From NCBI GenBank assembly GCA_938008425.1, contig CALLKH010000612.1:1-7005 (forward strand): a stretch of 7,005 nucleotides of DNA. Direction: 5' to 3'. The position numbers and the translations under genes are program-made. The stretch comes from an uncultured Planctomycetaceae bacterium. Its GTDB lineage: Bacteria; Planctomycetota; Phycisphaerae; UBA1845; UTPLA1. Of this stretch, positions 1 to 6,009 are shown piece by piece. Position 1 is the stretch's first letter. Every line of letters begins with the position of its first letter. Below the pieces are notes generated by a model. It was not told where the DNA came from. It saw nothing but the letters and a program-made list of their open reading frames with translations, and did no database searches.

Positions 1-495
1 GTAGAGCTTTTGCCTCCAATATGGCGGATGCAACCAGCAAAACTGAAAGGATTCCTTCGGGAACGAAGACGGATGACAGGCGTCCTCGCCATCGCGAAGG
101 TCGCTCGACCAGCAGTGGATGCCGAGTTCGTGACAAACGTCTCGACAGGTGCCGCTGCCGGTCATCGGGTCGAGCACGGTGGTCGGCCGAAAGAAGCGCA
201 GGAGGTCTTTGATCAAGTTGCCCCCGCAATTGCCGGGATAACTCCGGTCGCCGTATTCACCCGCCCGACTGAAGTGATAAAGGCTGGTGAGGTGCGGGAC
301 GGGACTGCCATTCATGGGAGCTATCGGGAGCCGCGCGTAGATGGGTCGGCTTGATTCTGCCACAGGTTTGGCGGAGTTGTTGCCACCGAAGCGGTTGGCA
401 TAGTAGGGGTTGATCAGGGTGGTCAATGGGGTCATGGGCGTTGCTCCTCGTTGGGCAAAGTAGTCATCGATGTCGATATCGCTGAGGTCATTCAT
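1..495 (-). CDS. DNA methyltransferase (N4-cytosine/N6-adenine type), C-terminus beyond the window
   Basis: The leftward frame opens with ATG at 495 and stays open for 165 codons to the window edge, so the C-terminal part is missing. Residues 107-116 (VLDPMTGSGT) match motif I, the S-adenosylmethionine-binding loop of amino-methyltransferases. D132 in WSSDLRDG fits the acidic motif II position, and the YPGN stretch at about 87-90 resembles motif X. Residues 156-160 read HPPYW where the catalytic motif IV is normally D/N/S-PP-Y/F/W, so His replaces the usual first residue. An AAGGA-like ribosome-binding site lies about 7-8 bases before ATG 495. An in-frame ATG at 435 behind AGGAG is a credible alternative start that would remove 20 acidic residues. 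No restriction enzyme gene is visible, so it looks like an orphan enzyme. The methyltransferase fold is clear; its target base and activity are unknown. Confidence 0.85.
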   Translation of the reverse strand, partial: MNDLSDIDIDDYFAQRGATPMTPLTTLINPYYANRFGGNNSAKPVAESSRPIYARLPIAPMNGSPVPHLTSLYHFSRAGEYGDRSYPGNCGGNLIKDLLRFFRPTTVLDPMTGSGTCRDVCHELGIHCWSSDLRDGEDACHPSSFPKESFQFCWLHPPYWRQKLY

Positions 496-509
496 GAGTC
501 TTTCCTTTC

Positions 510-544
510 AAAAAAAGTGGGGGCGGGCTGCAAGAACCCGCCCC
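510..544 (-). terminator. Rho-independent terminator after the 70-residue gene
   Basis: Read leftward, a perfect 8-bp GC-only stem (GGGGCGGG paired with CCCGCCCC, arms 537-544 and 520-527) with a 9-base loop is followed after three bases by seven T residues (complement of 510-516). It begins 10 bases after the stop codon of the gene at 555-767. Its T tract lies only 15 bases ahead of the methyltransferase ATG at 495, so it could also act as an attenuator for that gene. Confidence 0.8.
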
Positions 545-554
545 GTTGTGACAA

Positions 555-767
555 TTACTCTATGGTTTCGGATGCGACACGCAGGGTGATGCGTCCGTCG
601 AGCGGCACGGCTTCAATCTGAATGTTGAAGCCCTTGCCGTCCTGGTGAGCCCAGGCGGCCCCGATTCTCGTCCAGAATCCCTTGCCCCCTTCGCGATCGC
701 GAACCTGGTAGGCGACGTACGTCGGTGATTTCGAAGCGGGCTTCGGGTTGGTGTTGGCGTCTGACAT
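555..767 (-). CDS. Conserved-looking small protein of unknown function (70 aa)
   Basis: The start at 767 is chosen because GAGGAG lies 7 bases upstream; a longer frame from 806 has no such support. The protein is soluble-looking. After a polar, Pro/Ser/Lys-rich N-terminus (about 1-15) comes a compact core, YVAYQVRDREGGKGFWTRIG followed by AAWAHQDGKGFNIQIEAVPL, then short beta-type segments (GRITLRV). There is no signal peptide or membrane segment. The FWTRIGAAW.H.DGKGF pattern resembles small hypothetical proteins I recall from plasmids and genomic islands of Proteobacteria; this is an impression, not a search result. It is divergent from the relaxase, across the putative oriT, and followed by a strong terminator. 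The function cannot be named. Confidence 0.82.
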   Translation of the reverse strand: MSDANTNPKPASKSPTYVAYQVRDREGGKGFWTRIGAAWAHQDGKGFNIQIEAVPLDGRITLRVASETIE

Positions 768-826
768 CTTGAGTCTCCTCTTTCTGTAGTTTCCGGTCGC
801 GACCATCGCGGCCTGATGACACGGAC

Positions 827-852
827 AAAAAGCCGGAACAGTCCGGGGGCTT
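827..852 (-). terminator. Terminator-like hairpin in the leader of the 70-residue gene
   Basis: Read leftward, CCGGA and TCCGG (842-846 and 833-837) form a stem around a 4-base loop. AAG and CTT extend it across a 3-base bulge, and five T residues follow (complement of 827-831). It lies about 60 bases upstream of the ATG at 767, so it would terminate or attenuate transcripts entering from the oriT side. The stem is short and bulged, hence the modest confidence. Confidence 0.4.
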
Positions 853-869
853 CGGCCAAGCGCAGCGCA

Positions 870-928
870 CCGGTCAATCTGAAAATTGGGGGCGACCTTC
901 AGGGGGAGCCGATTTTCTGATTGACCGG
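870..928. repeat. 17-bp inverted repeat, candidate oriT element
   Basis: The left arm CCGGTCAATCTGAAAAT (870-886) and right arm ATTTTCTGATTGACCGG (912-928) are reverse complements except at one position, separated by a G-rich 25-base spacer. The outer ten bases of each arm match perfectly. It lies between the divergent relaxase and the 70-residue gene. It is the longest inverted repeat I found in the window. No T tract adjoins it, which argues against a simple terminator. It could be a relaxase or accessory-protein binding site, or a repressor operator. Confidence 0.75.
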
Positions 929-1275
929 CCCGGCGACGGCTTTATGTGTTCATCCGAAAGGCCGCAGCGGTCGAGAACCGTACGAAAGAACCAAGAGGAG
1001 ACACGTTCTGACGACAACGCCATCGAAGTCGATCGATACGACGCTTCTCTGAACGGGATGTGGGCATCGCATGGGGCAAGGAATGAGAGGGCGAGGGGGC
1101 TGACCGGCTGCGAAGACATGACGGCGACGAACTTTGCTCGATTGCCGTGTAGATCTGAACGCCACCGGTGTGTCATATTGGAACGAAACTCTTGTTGTCA
1201 AACGGGGCGCTTGCAGACCGTCATGTGTTTCAGCTAAGTACGTTGCTTCCGTCAAAAAAACACCCACGTGAATCC

Positions 1276-3921
1276 ATGCTACGAATTGTCCAGAACACCC
1301 ATGCCGCGGGCGCAAAGAGCTACTACTCGTCGGCCGACTACTACACAGAAGGGCAGGAACAGGCAGGATCATGGCATGGGAAGGGTGCGGAGCGATTGGG
1401 ACTGACGGGTACTGTGAAGCAGCAAGACTGGGATGCCCTGTGCGACAATCGAAACCCGGAGACCGGGGCGACGCTGACGCAGCGCCAGAAGGAAACCCGC
1501 CGCGTCGGCTACGACTTCAATTTCCACGTGCCGAAGAGCGTATCGATCCTCTACAGCCTGACACGCGACGAGCGAATTCTTGATGCATTCAGGGACTCGG
1601 TACGCTCCACGATGAACGATATCGAATCGGAATCACAGACCCGCGTTCGTTCAGGGGGCCGCAATGAGGACCGATCGACGGGAAATCTCGTATGGGGAGA
1701 ATTCATTCACTTCACCGCCCGGCCAGTGGATGGCGTACCGGACCCCCATCTTCATGCGCACTGCTTCGTGTTCAATACCACGTTCGATGCGGCCGAAAAC
1801 CGATGGAAGGCCTGTCAGTTTGCGGGGATCAAGCGGGACGGACCCTACTTCGAGGCGCTGTTCCACGCGCGGTTGGGGGAGAAGCTGTCCCAACTGGGGC
1901 TATCCATTGAGCGCAGCCGCAAGGGTTGGGAAATCGCAGGCATCCCCACAACGGCGGTCAGGAAGTTCTCGAGACGGACGACCCTGATCGAGCAAAGAGC
2001 GCGTGAGGAGGGGCTCACCAATCCGGACGCAAAGGGTGAACTGGGGGCGAAGACCCGGCAGCGCAAGGCGAAGGACCTGACGCTGCCGGAGCTCGAATCG
2101 CTCTGGCGCGCATCGCTCACGCCCGAAGAGCACGTCGCGGTTGACGCCGTGGCAACGCAGATAGGGGGAGGGGGTACAGAAGGAAATAGCGGCGCGAAGC
2201 GGGAAGCGGTGGATCATGCCATCAGCCACTGCTTCGAACAGAAGTCCGTCATGCCGGAACGTATGCTGATGGCGGAGGCATTGAAGCACTCGGTGGGGCG
2301 GGCCGCGCCGGAGTCGGTCATCCAGGAATTCGGCCGACGGCCGCTTCTGTCGGCCGCGTATGAGGGACGAAAATTCGTCACGACCCCTGAGGTGTTGGAC
2401 GAAGAGCAGCAAATGATCCGCTTTGCCCGTGACGGCAGGGGAACCTGCCGTCCAATGGTTGAGGGGACACACCGCTTCAAACGGGACTGGCTCAACACGG
2501 GCCAAAAGCGCGCCGTCAAACACGTTTTGGAGTCACCCGACCGAGTAATGGTCATTCGAGGCGCAGCCGGCACCGGCAAGACGACGATGATGCAGGAAGC
2601 CGTTGAAGCCATCGAATCCAATGGCCAACGGGTACTTGTGTTCGCGCCATCAGCGAATGCCAGCCGGGGCGTACTCCGGGATGAAGGGTTCTCCGACGCC
2701 AATACCGTGGCCCGACTGCTTGTGGATAAGGAACTGCAGTCGACGGTGCGTGGGCAGGTCATCTGGATTGACGAAGCCGGCCTATTGGGCGCGCGCACGA
2801 TGGGGCAACTCTTCGATCTGGCCAAGGAGTCGGGGGCCCGCGTCATTCTTTCCGGCGATCGGCGACAGCACGGGAGCGTGCAACGCGGTGCTGCGCTGCG
2901 CGTCCTCGAAGACGAGGCGGGCATCGTCCCTGCCGAGATCAAGGAAATTCAGCGCCAACGCGGCGATTACAAGCGGGCGGTCGAAGCCCTCAGTGAGGGC
3001 AGGGTGGCAGATGGCTTTCAGCAGCTTGACCGCCTGGGCTGGATTCGCGAAGTCGATCACGGCGAGCGTTACAAACAATTGGCCGAGGACTATGCATCTA
3101 CTGTCGCCGAGGGAAGAACGGCGCTGGTGGTTTCGCCGACCCATCTCGAAGGGGAACGCATCACCCGAGAGATTCGACGTCGTCTGAAGGAGTCCGGCAA
3201 ACTCGGTGGCGATGAACGCGAGTTCCGCGTGCTCCGAAACGCCAATCTCACCGAGGCGGAGCGTGCGGACGCCGCGAACTACGTCTCCGGCGATGTCATC
3301 GAATTCCACCAAAATGCCCGGGGTTTCAAACGCGGCCAGCGCGTCGAGGTTGGAACGGGGCTACCACCGGTCGATCAGGCGCAGCGATTCCAGGTGTTCC
3401 ATTCCGGGACACTCTCCCTCGCGAAGGGCGAAATCATTCGGATGACTCAGAACGGCAAGACGGCAGATGGCAAGCACAGACTCAACAACGGTGCCGTCTT
3501 CACCGTGAAGAGGTTTACCGACAGTGGCGACATCGTTCTGAACAACAATTGGATCATGGATAAGGAATGGGGGCACTGGACGCACGGCTACGTCGTGACC
3601 AGTCACGCCAGCCAAGGGCGCACAGTTGACTGTGTTTTCATCGGCCAGTCGGCCGAATCCTGGCCTGCATCGAGCCGTGAGCAGTTCTACGTCTCGGTGA
3701 GCCGAGGCAGACAACAAGCCGTCGTCTTCACCAACGACAAGCGCGAATTGCTCGACGCGGTGAGTCGCAGCGACGATCGATTGTCTGCGAGCGAACTCAT
3801 GGACGATACCCGAAAGCGTAACCCGCTCCATCTCTTGTCAAGACATCGGCAGGCCAGCGAGGTTCGTCTGCCGGTTCTGCCTCGGGTTCCCGAACCGGAA
3901 AGGCTCGTCCATGAACGATAG
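1276..3921 (+). CDS. MobF-family conjugative relaxase with fused helicase (TrwC/TraI type)
   Basis: This enzyme nicks one strand at oriT, stays bound through a tyrosine, and unwinds the transferred strand. The start at 1276 gives 881 residues and puts the catalytic Tyr pairs Y16-Y17 and Y22-Y23 near the N-terminus, as in TrwC. A frame extending back to 1168 adds residues unlike the family. The relaxase domain (about 1-290) has a YDFNFHVPKSVS motif with D80, and metal-binding histidines H145 (FIHFTAR), H160 and H162 (HLHAH). The SF1 helicase domain (about 400-825) has Walker A GAAGTGKTT at 429-437, motif II IDEAG at 498-502, GDRRQ at 527-531, SHASQGRT at 776-783 and the YVSVSRGR motif at 805-812. 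All key residues are present, so it should be active. Length is close to TrwC (966) and far below F TraI, which has a duplicated helicase region. No strong ribosome-binding site precedes it. It overlaps the next gene. Confidence 0.95.
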   Translation: MLRIVQNTHAAGAKSYYSSADYYTEGQEQAGSWHGKGAERLGLTGTVKQQDWDALCDNRNPETGATLTQRQKETRRVGYDFNFHVPKSVSILYSLTRDERILDAFRDSVRSTMNDIESESQTRVRSGGRNEDRSTGNLVWGEFIHFTARPVDGVPDPHLHAHCFVFNTTFDAAENRWKACQFAGIKRDGPYFEALFHARLGEKLSQLGLSIERSRKGWEIAGIPTTAVRKFSRRTTLIEQRAREEGLTNPDAKGELGAKTRQRKAKDLTLPELESLWRASLTPEEHVAVDAVATQIGGGGTEGNSGAKREAVDHAISHCFEQKSVMPERMLMAEALKHSVGRAAPESVIQEFGRRPLLSAAYEGRKFVTTPEVLDEEQQMIRFARDGRGTCRPMVEGTHRFKRDWLNTGQKRAVKHVLESPDRVMVIRGAAGTGKTTMMQEAVEAIESNGQRVLVFAPSANASRGVLRDEGFSDANTVARLLVDKELQSTVRGQVIWIDEAGLLGARTMGQLFDLAKESGARVILSGDRRQHGSVQRGAALRVLEDEAGIVPAEIKEIQRQRGDYKRAVEALSEGRVADGFQQLDRLGWIREVDHGERYKQLAEDYASTVAEGRTALVVSPTHLEGERITREIRRRLKESGKLGGDEREFRVLRNANLTEAERADAANYVSGDVIEFHQNARGFKRGQRVEVGTGLPPVDQAQRFQVFHSGTLSLAKGEIIRMTQNGKTADGKHRLNNGAVFTVKRFTDSGDIVLNNNWIMDKEWGHWTHGYVVTSHASQGRTVDCVFIGQSAESWPASSREQFYVSVSRGRQQAVVFTNDKRELLDAVSRSDDRLSASELMDDTRKRNPLHLLSRHRQASEVRLPVLPRVPEPERLVHER

Positions 3922-4324
3922 TGTCCTGAGTCGATACGCGAGCGCCATTCGGGCCGAACCCGGCCGACAGGGAAGGGACGAGGAGCTCGTCGACCAAACC
4001 GACGATCTCGGTGCGTTTGGCTGGCTGCGCGGGCCGCGGGAACGCGCCGTCATGCTCGAACTTCGTAAGCGGGACGGAAACAGCATAGCACTGAGCTACG
4101 CCCTCTTGGAGCGCGCCGAGTTCGACCCATCCATTGGAATTACGCTGTTCTTCATGGGACAGGGAATCGTCATCCGGGGCCGAAACCTGAATCAGGAAGT
4201 CCGCCCCTCCGTCCGGCTCTATGAAGGAATCCTCCGCCATCGTGTGACTTGGCTCAGGGAGACCCACGATCGGCCGGTCGCATCCGATGGCCCCGAGACC
4301 GTCGTTTCCGCAATCGAAGTATGA
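3911..4324 (+). CDS. Relaxase-coupled protein of unknown function (137 aa)
   Basis: The ATG lies 11 bases inside the end of the relaxase gene in another frame. A GGAAAGG-type ribosome-binding site (3896-3902) sits 7 bases upstream, inside relaxase codons, so translation is probably coupled. The N-terminal 35 residues are polar and acidic. The core (about 36-116) is beta-rich: RAVMLELRKRDGNSIALSY, GITLFFMGQGIVIRGRNLN and VRLYEGILRHRVTWLRE. There is no signal peptide, membrane segment or recognised catalytic motif. The conserved-looking core, and my memory of similar small proteins after planctomycete relaxases, suggest a real family. A relaxosome accessory or regulator is a guess from position only. 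Confidence 0.85.
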   Translation: MNDSVLSRYASAIRAEPGRQGRDEELVDQTDDLGAFGWLRGPRERAVMLELRKRDGNSIALSYALLERAEFDPSIGITLFFMGQGIVIRGRNLNQEVRPSVRLYEGILRHRVTWLRETHDRPVASDGPETVVSAIEV

Positions 4325-4348
4325 CCCGCTCCTGGCCCGACCAGCGGG
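4325..4348. terminator. Possible terminator hairpin between convergent genes
   Basis: CCCGCT (4325-4330) and AGCGGG (4343-4348) form a perfect 6-bp inverted repeat directly after the stop codon of the 137-residue gene. An inner CTGG/CCAG offers an alternative pairing. No T tract follows on either strand, so this may be a transcript-stabilising hairpin rather than an intrinsic terminator. Confidence 0.35.
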
Positions 4349-4395
4349 GAATCAATGTTAGGAACGGATCCGGCTCGAACGGGCGTCGTTCGCGC

Positions 4396-4608
4396 TCAAC
4401 GATTTCGGCCGCGACAACGCTCGTGATCGCCGTGTTTGCTGTTAATCTCGCGCAGGAGCGGCCGAAACATCTGGACAACGGAGGCGGCCGCCATAACGCC
4501 CATACAAATCATGGCTACTTTGTTGAAAACGACTGCGTCGTTCTTCGGCGCGGAGCGCGCCATCTGCTGTGCTGTGTTGGCCATTTGAAGAGGGTTTGGG
4601 GTCGTCAT
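4396..4608 (-). CDS. Small putative single-pass membrane protein (70 aa), function unknown
   Basis: The frame begins with ATG at 4608 behind a weak AGG about 6 bases upstream and stops at 4396. The N-terminus (1-25) is polar and Gln/Ala-rich. Residues about 31-48 (VAMICMGVMAAASVVQMF) are hydrophobic and long enough for one short transmembrane helix. A basic C-terminus follows (RPLLREINSK, then HGDHERCRGRNR), which suggests that end faces the cytoplasm. A promoter-like sequence lies 41-69 bases upstream. It has the same strand as the recombinase, 107 bases downstream of its stop. I do not recognise a family. Its reality rests on the hydrophobic segment and the promoter; a chance frame of this size is possible. 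Confidence 0.5.
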   Translation of the reverse strand: MTTPNPLQMANTAQQMARSAPKNDAVVFNKVAMICMGVMAAASVVQMFRPLLREINSKHGDHERCRGRNR

Positions 4609-4648
4609 GGATTACCTGATTGATGAGTTGTGTTGTGTGCGTGACAAA

Positions 4649-4677
4649 TCCATAGCTGTTTGGTAATTGCATGGCAA
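4649..4677 (-). promoter_or_regulatory. Putative sigma-70-type promoter of the 70-residue membrane protein gene
   Basis: Read leftward, TTGCCA (4672-4677) matches the -35 consensus at five of six positions, followed by a 17-base spacer and TATGGA (4649-4654) as a weak -10. The implied transcript start is about 35 bases before the ATG at 4608. This stretch is AT-richer than its surroundings. The -10 is poor. Confidence 0.35.
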
Positions 4678-4715
4678 GGGCGGATGTGAGAATTCCAAAC
4701 TCGAATCAGACCGTG

Positions 4716-5714
4716 CTAAATGGAAATCCGCTCCACGATGTTCCGTGTCACCTTTCGGTCCCTCCGATCATAGAGCCGCGTGGTGCGGGGGTCGACATGT
4801 CCGAGCAACTCCTGAACGTCCTCGATGGGAACGCCCTGCTCCAAGAGATCGGTGGCCGTTGTCGCCCGGAAGGAATGGCAGGTTAGGATGGTTGGTAGTC
4901 CGGCGCCTTTGAGGCGGCGCTTGACCATCCGATGGATGTCCTTGGGACGGCATGGCCTGGAACCAATCCTCAGGGTACGGCCGAGCGCTGACCGGAACAT
5001 GGGGGCATCTTCGTCTGGCGCATCTCCGATTGCCGAAACATACTCCTGAATAAGACCCTGTAAATCATGTCGGCACGGGATGTGCCGCTCGTTGCCTCCC
5101 TTTTCGTCGAACCGCAAGTACCATTGACGACCATCAGTATAGAAGTCTCTTCGTCGAAGTTTGGCTACCGCGCCGACCCGACAGGCCGTATACATAAGGA
5201 TAGCCAGTATCGCCCGATCCCGGAGTCCCACAACATGGGTGGTGTCAATGGAATCGAGAAGGATTCGAGCGTGCGCCGGGTCGGTGGCCGGCGTCTTGCC
5301 AGTGACGTTTCGGACTTTCGGTCCCCGGACGCTCGCAGCCGGATTCAGCACGATCGCGTGACGTTGGACCAGGGTGTCGAATAACCGACGGATGGCGGCA
5401 AGATGGAGCTTTTGCGTGGGCTTGGAGGCGGGCTTTCCTTTGGTCGTTACCAGGGTTCGAATGTAATGGCCCACGCTGCCAGGTGGAATACGGATCAGTT
5501 CGAATTCCTGAGACTCGCACCATTTCAGGAAACGGTGCACGGCGTGGCGATACGCGACGCGGGTGTGATCATTGCCGATTTCGTCACCGAAGAACTCCGC
5601 GTAGGCGAATTGGGCGTTGCGACCAGCCTGGCTGACGATAGATGGCAACTCACCGACACCGAAAGACGGTGTCAGCTCCTGTTTGGACTGCGGAACGATC
5701 TCGGTATCACTCAA
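4716..5714 (-). CDS. Tyrosine recombinase / integrase
   Basis: It catalyses site-specific integration, excision or resolution through a phosphotyrosine intermediate. The start is set at the TTG at 5714, which has GGAGG 4 bases upstream and gives 332 residues, a normal size. No ATG lies near it, and a frame reaching back to ATG 5984 would add 90 residues unlike the family and swallow the upstream repeats. The N-terminal SAM-like DNA-binding domain spans about 34-125 (TRVAYRHAVHRFLKWCES). The catalytic domain (about 140-332) has R179 (TACRVGAVAKL), K205 (DEKGGNERHIP), H280 and R283 (CHSFR), H306 (LLGHVDP) and nucleophile Y315 (TRLYDRR), so all six residues are present. The usual Glu two residues after the first Arg-x-Gly is Ala. 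No integron-type insert is seen. It lies downstream of the sigma factor gene on the same strand. Confidence 0.92.
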   Translation of the reverse strand: MSDTEIVPQSKQELTPSFGVGELPSIVSQAGRNAQFAYAEFFGDEIGNDHTRVAYRHAVHRFLKWCESQEFELIRIPPGSVGHYIRTLVTTKGKPASKPTQKLHLAAIRRLFDTLVQRHAIVLNPAASVRGPKVRNVTGKTPATDPAHARILLDSIDTTHVVGLRDRAILAILMYTACRVGAVAKLRRRDFYTDGRQWYLRFDEKGGNERHIPCRHDLQGLIQEYVSAIGDAPDEDAPMFRSALGRTLRIGSRPCRPKDIHRMVKRRLKGAGLPTILTCHSFRATTATDLLEQGVPIEDVQELLGHVDPRTTRLYDRRDRKVTRNIVERISI

Positions 5715-5718
5715 GTGG

Positions 5719-5723
5719 CCTCC
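5719..5723 (-). promoter_or_regulatory. GGAGG ribosome-binding site selecting the TTG start of the recombinase
   Basis: Read leftward, GGAGG is followed by four bases and TTG at 5714-5712. No in-frame ATG or GTG this close to the conserved domain has a comparable site, so it decides the start. The nearby GTG at 5710-5708 is in another frame. Confidence 0.6.
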
Positions 5724-5734
5724 ACGTAGAGAAT

Positions 5735-5778
5735 GGTTAACCCCGGATTGACGTCCCCCTACCCTGTTAACCAGGGGG
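5735..5778. repeat. GTTAACC direct repeats and nested hairpin upstream of the recombinase
   Basis: The palindrome GTTAAC occurs at 5736-5741 and 5766-5771, exactly 30 bases apart (about three helical turns), each followed by CC. The second copy sits in a perfect hairpin CCCTG-TTAAC-CAGGG (5762-5776), and an outer CCCCCT/AGGGGG pair (5755-5760, 5773-5778) is an alternative stem. The array lies 21-64 bases upstream of the TTG start, where a repressor, the recombinase itself or an activator could bind. Confidence 0.5.
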
Positions 5779-5910
5779 ATATAACATCCTTTGTGTACCA
5801 CAACTGAGAGTGAAGCGCAACGGGTTTGAAACTGGGATGGGACGATGGGTTGGCGTGGCGGGTTTGTGGCCGGTTCCAAATCACGCTCGTGATGAGTTGC
5901 TTCTGCCCCG

Positions 5911-5965
5911 TGGCCATCGATTGGGCCGGCTGAAGCCAAGCAACCCAACCACAATCGAATGGCCA
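5911..5965. repeat. Inverted repeat downstream of the sigma factor gene
   Basis: TGGCCATCGATT (5911-5922) and AATCGAATGGCCA (5953-5965) are reverse complements apart from one inserted base; one more pair (G5923 with C5952) extends the match to 13. The loop is about 30 bases. It lies just past the sigma factor stop, so a transcript 3' hairpin is possible, though no T tract follows on the leftward strand. A recombinase or regulator binding site is the alternative. Confidence 0.45.
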
Positions 5966-6009
5966 AGCCTATGAAACCGCGCAAATTAAGAGGAGCAACG
6001 GACCGGCGA

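Larger units (their letters stand above)
768..1275. other. Divergent intergenic region, candidate oriT and promoter region
   Basis: About 510 bases separate the leftward 70-residue gene from the rightward relaxase, and the reading frames across it look like chance frames. It holds a 17-bp inverted repeat (870-928), a terminator-like hairpin (827-852) and scattered short palindromes such as CGGT/ACCG at 968-980. MobF relaxase genes commonly lie next to the oriT they cut, and such sites carry inverted repeats near nic, so the placement fits. I could not recognise a nic sequence by similarity to known MobF sites, and found no convincing -35/-10 pair for the relaxase. Positions 981-1275 hold nothing I can name. 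Confidence 0.5.
5715..6009. other. Intergenic region between sigma factor and recombinase genes
   Basis: This 295-base gap holds the GTTAAC array, a short palindrome TGTG-TAC-CACA (5792-5802), a repeated octamer CGGGTTTG (5821-5828 and 5859-5866) and the inverted repeat at 5911-5965. It may contain the recombinase promoter, but no leftward -35/-10 pair has good spacing: CAGTTG with TATATC near 5778-5805 is weak. An attachment site could lie here because recombinases often sit beside theirs; I see no tRNA end to support it. Confidence 0.4.

Noticed and set aside
10..354. Rightward 114-residue frame at the left edge
   Set aside because: It is antisense to the methyltransferase, whose motifs I and IV are clear on the other strand.
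1168..1275. N-terminal 36-residue extension of the relaxase
   Set aside because: Family members begin close to the catalytic tyrosines; the extension has no ribosome-binding site and no family-like sequence.
950..1372. Leftward 140-residue frame crossing the putative oriT and the relaxase start
   Set aside because: It overlaps the relaxase N-terminus, has no ribosome-binding support, and its Ser/Arg/Pro-rich composition is typical of an off-frame translation.
2214..2942. Leftward 242-residue frame inside the relaxase gene
   Set aside because: Ser/Arg/Pro-rich off-frame translation antisense to the conserved helicase motifs.
4249..4623. Rightward 124-residue frame between the relaxase partner and the recombinase
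   Set aside because: It overlaps the end of the 137-residue gene, has Arg/Gly/Asn-rich random composition, and is antisense to the membrane protein gene.
4716..5714. Integron integrase
   Set aside because: The residues between the conserved motifs lack the extra segment diagnostic of IntI, and no attC-like cassette array is visible.
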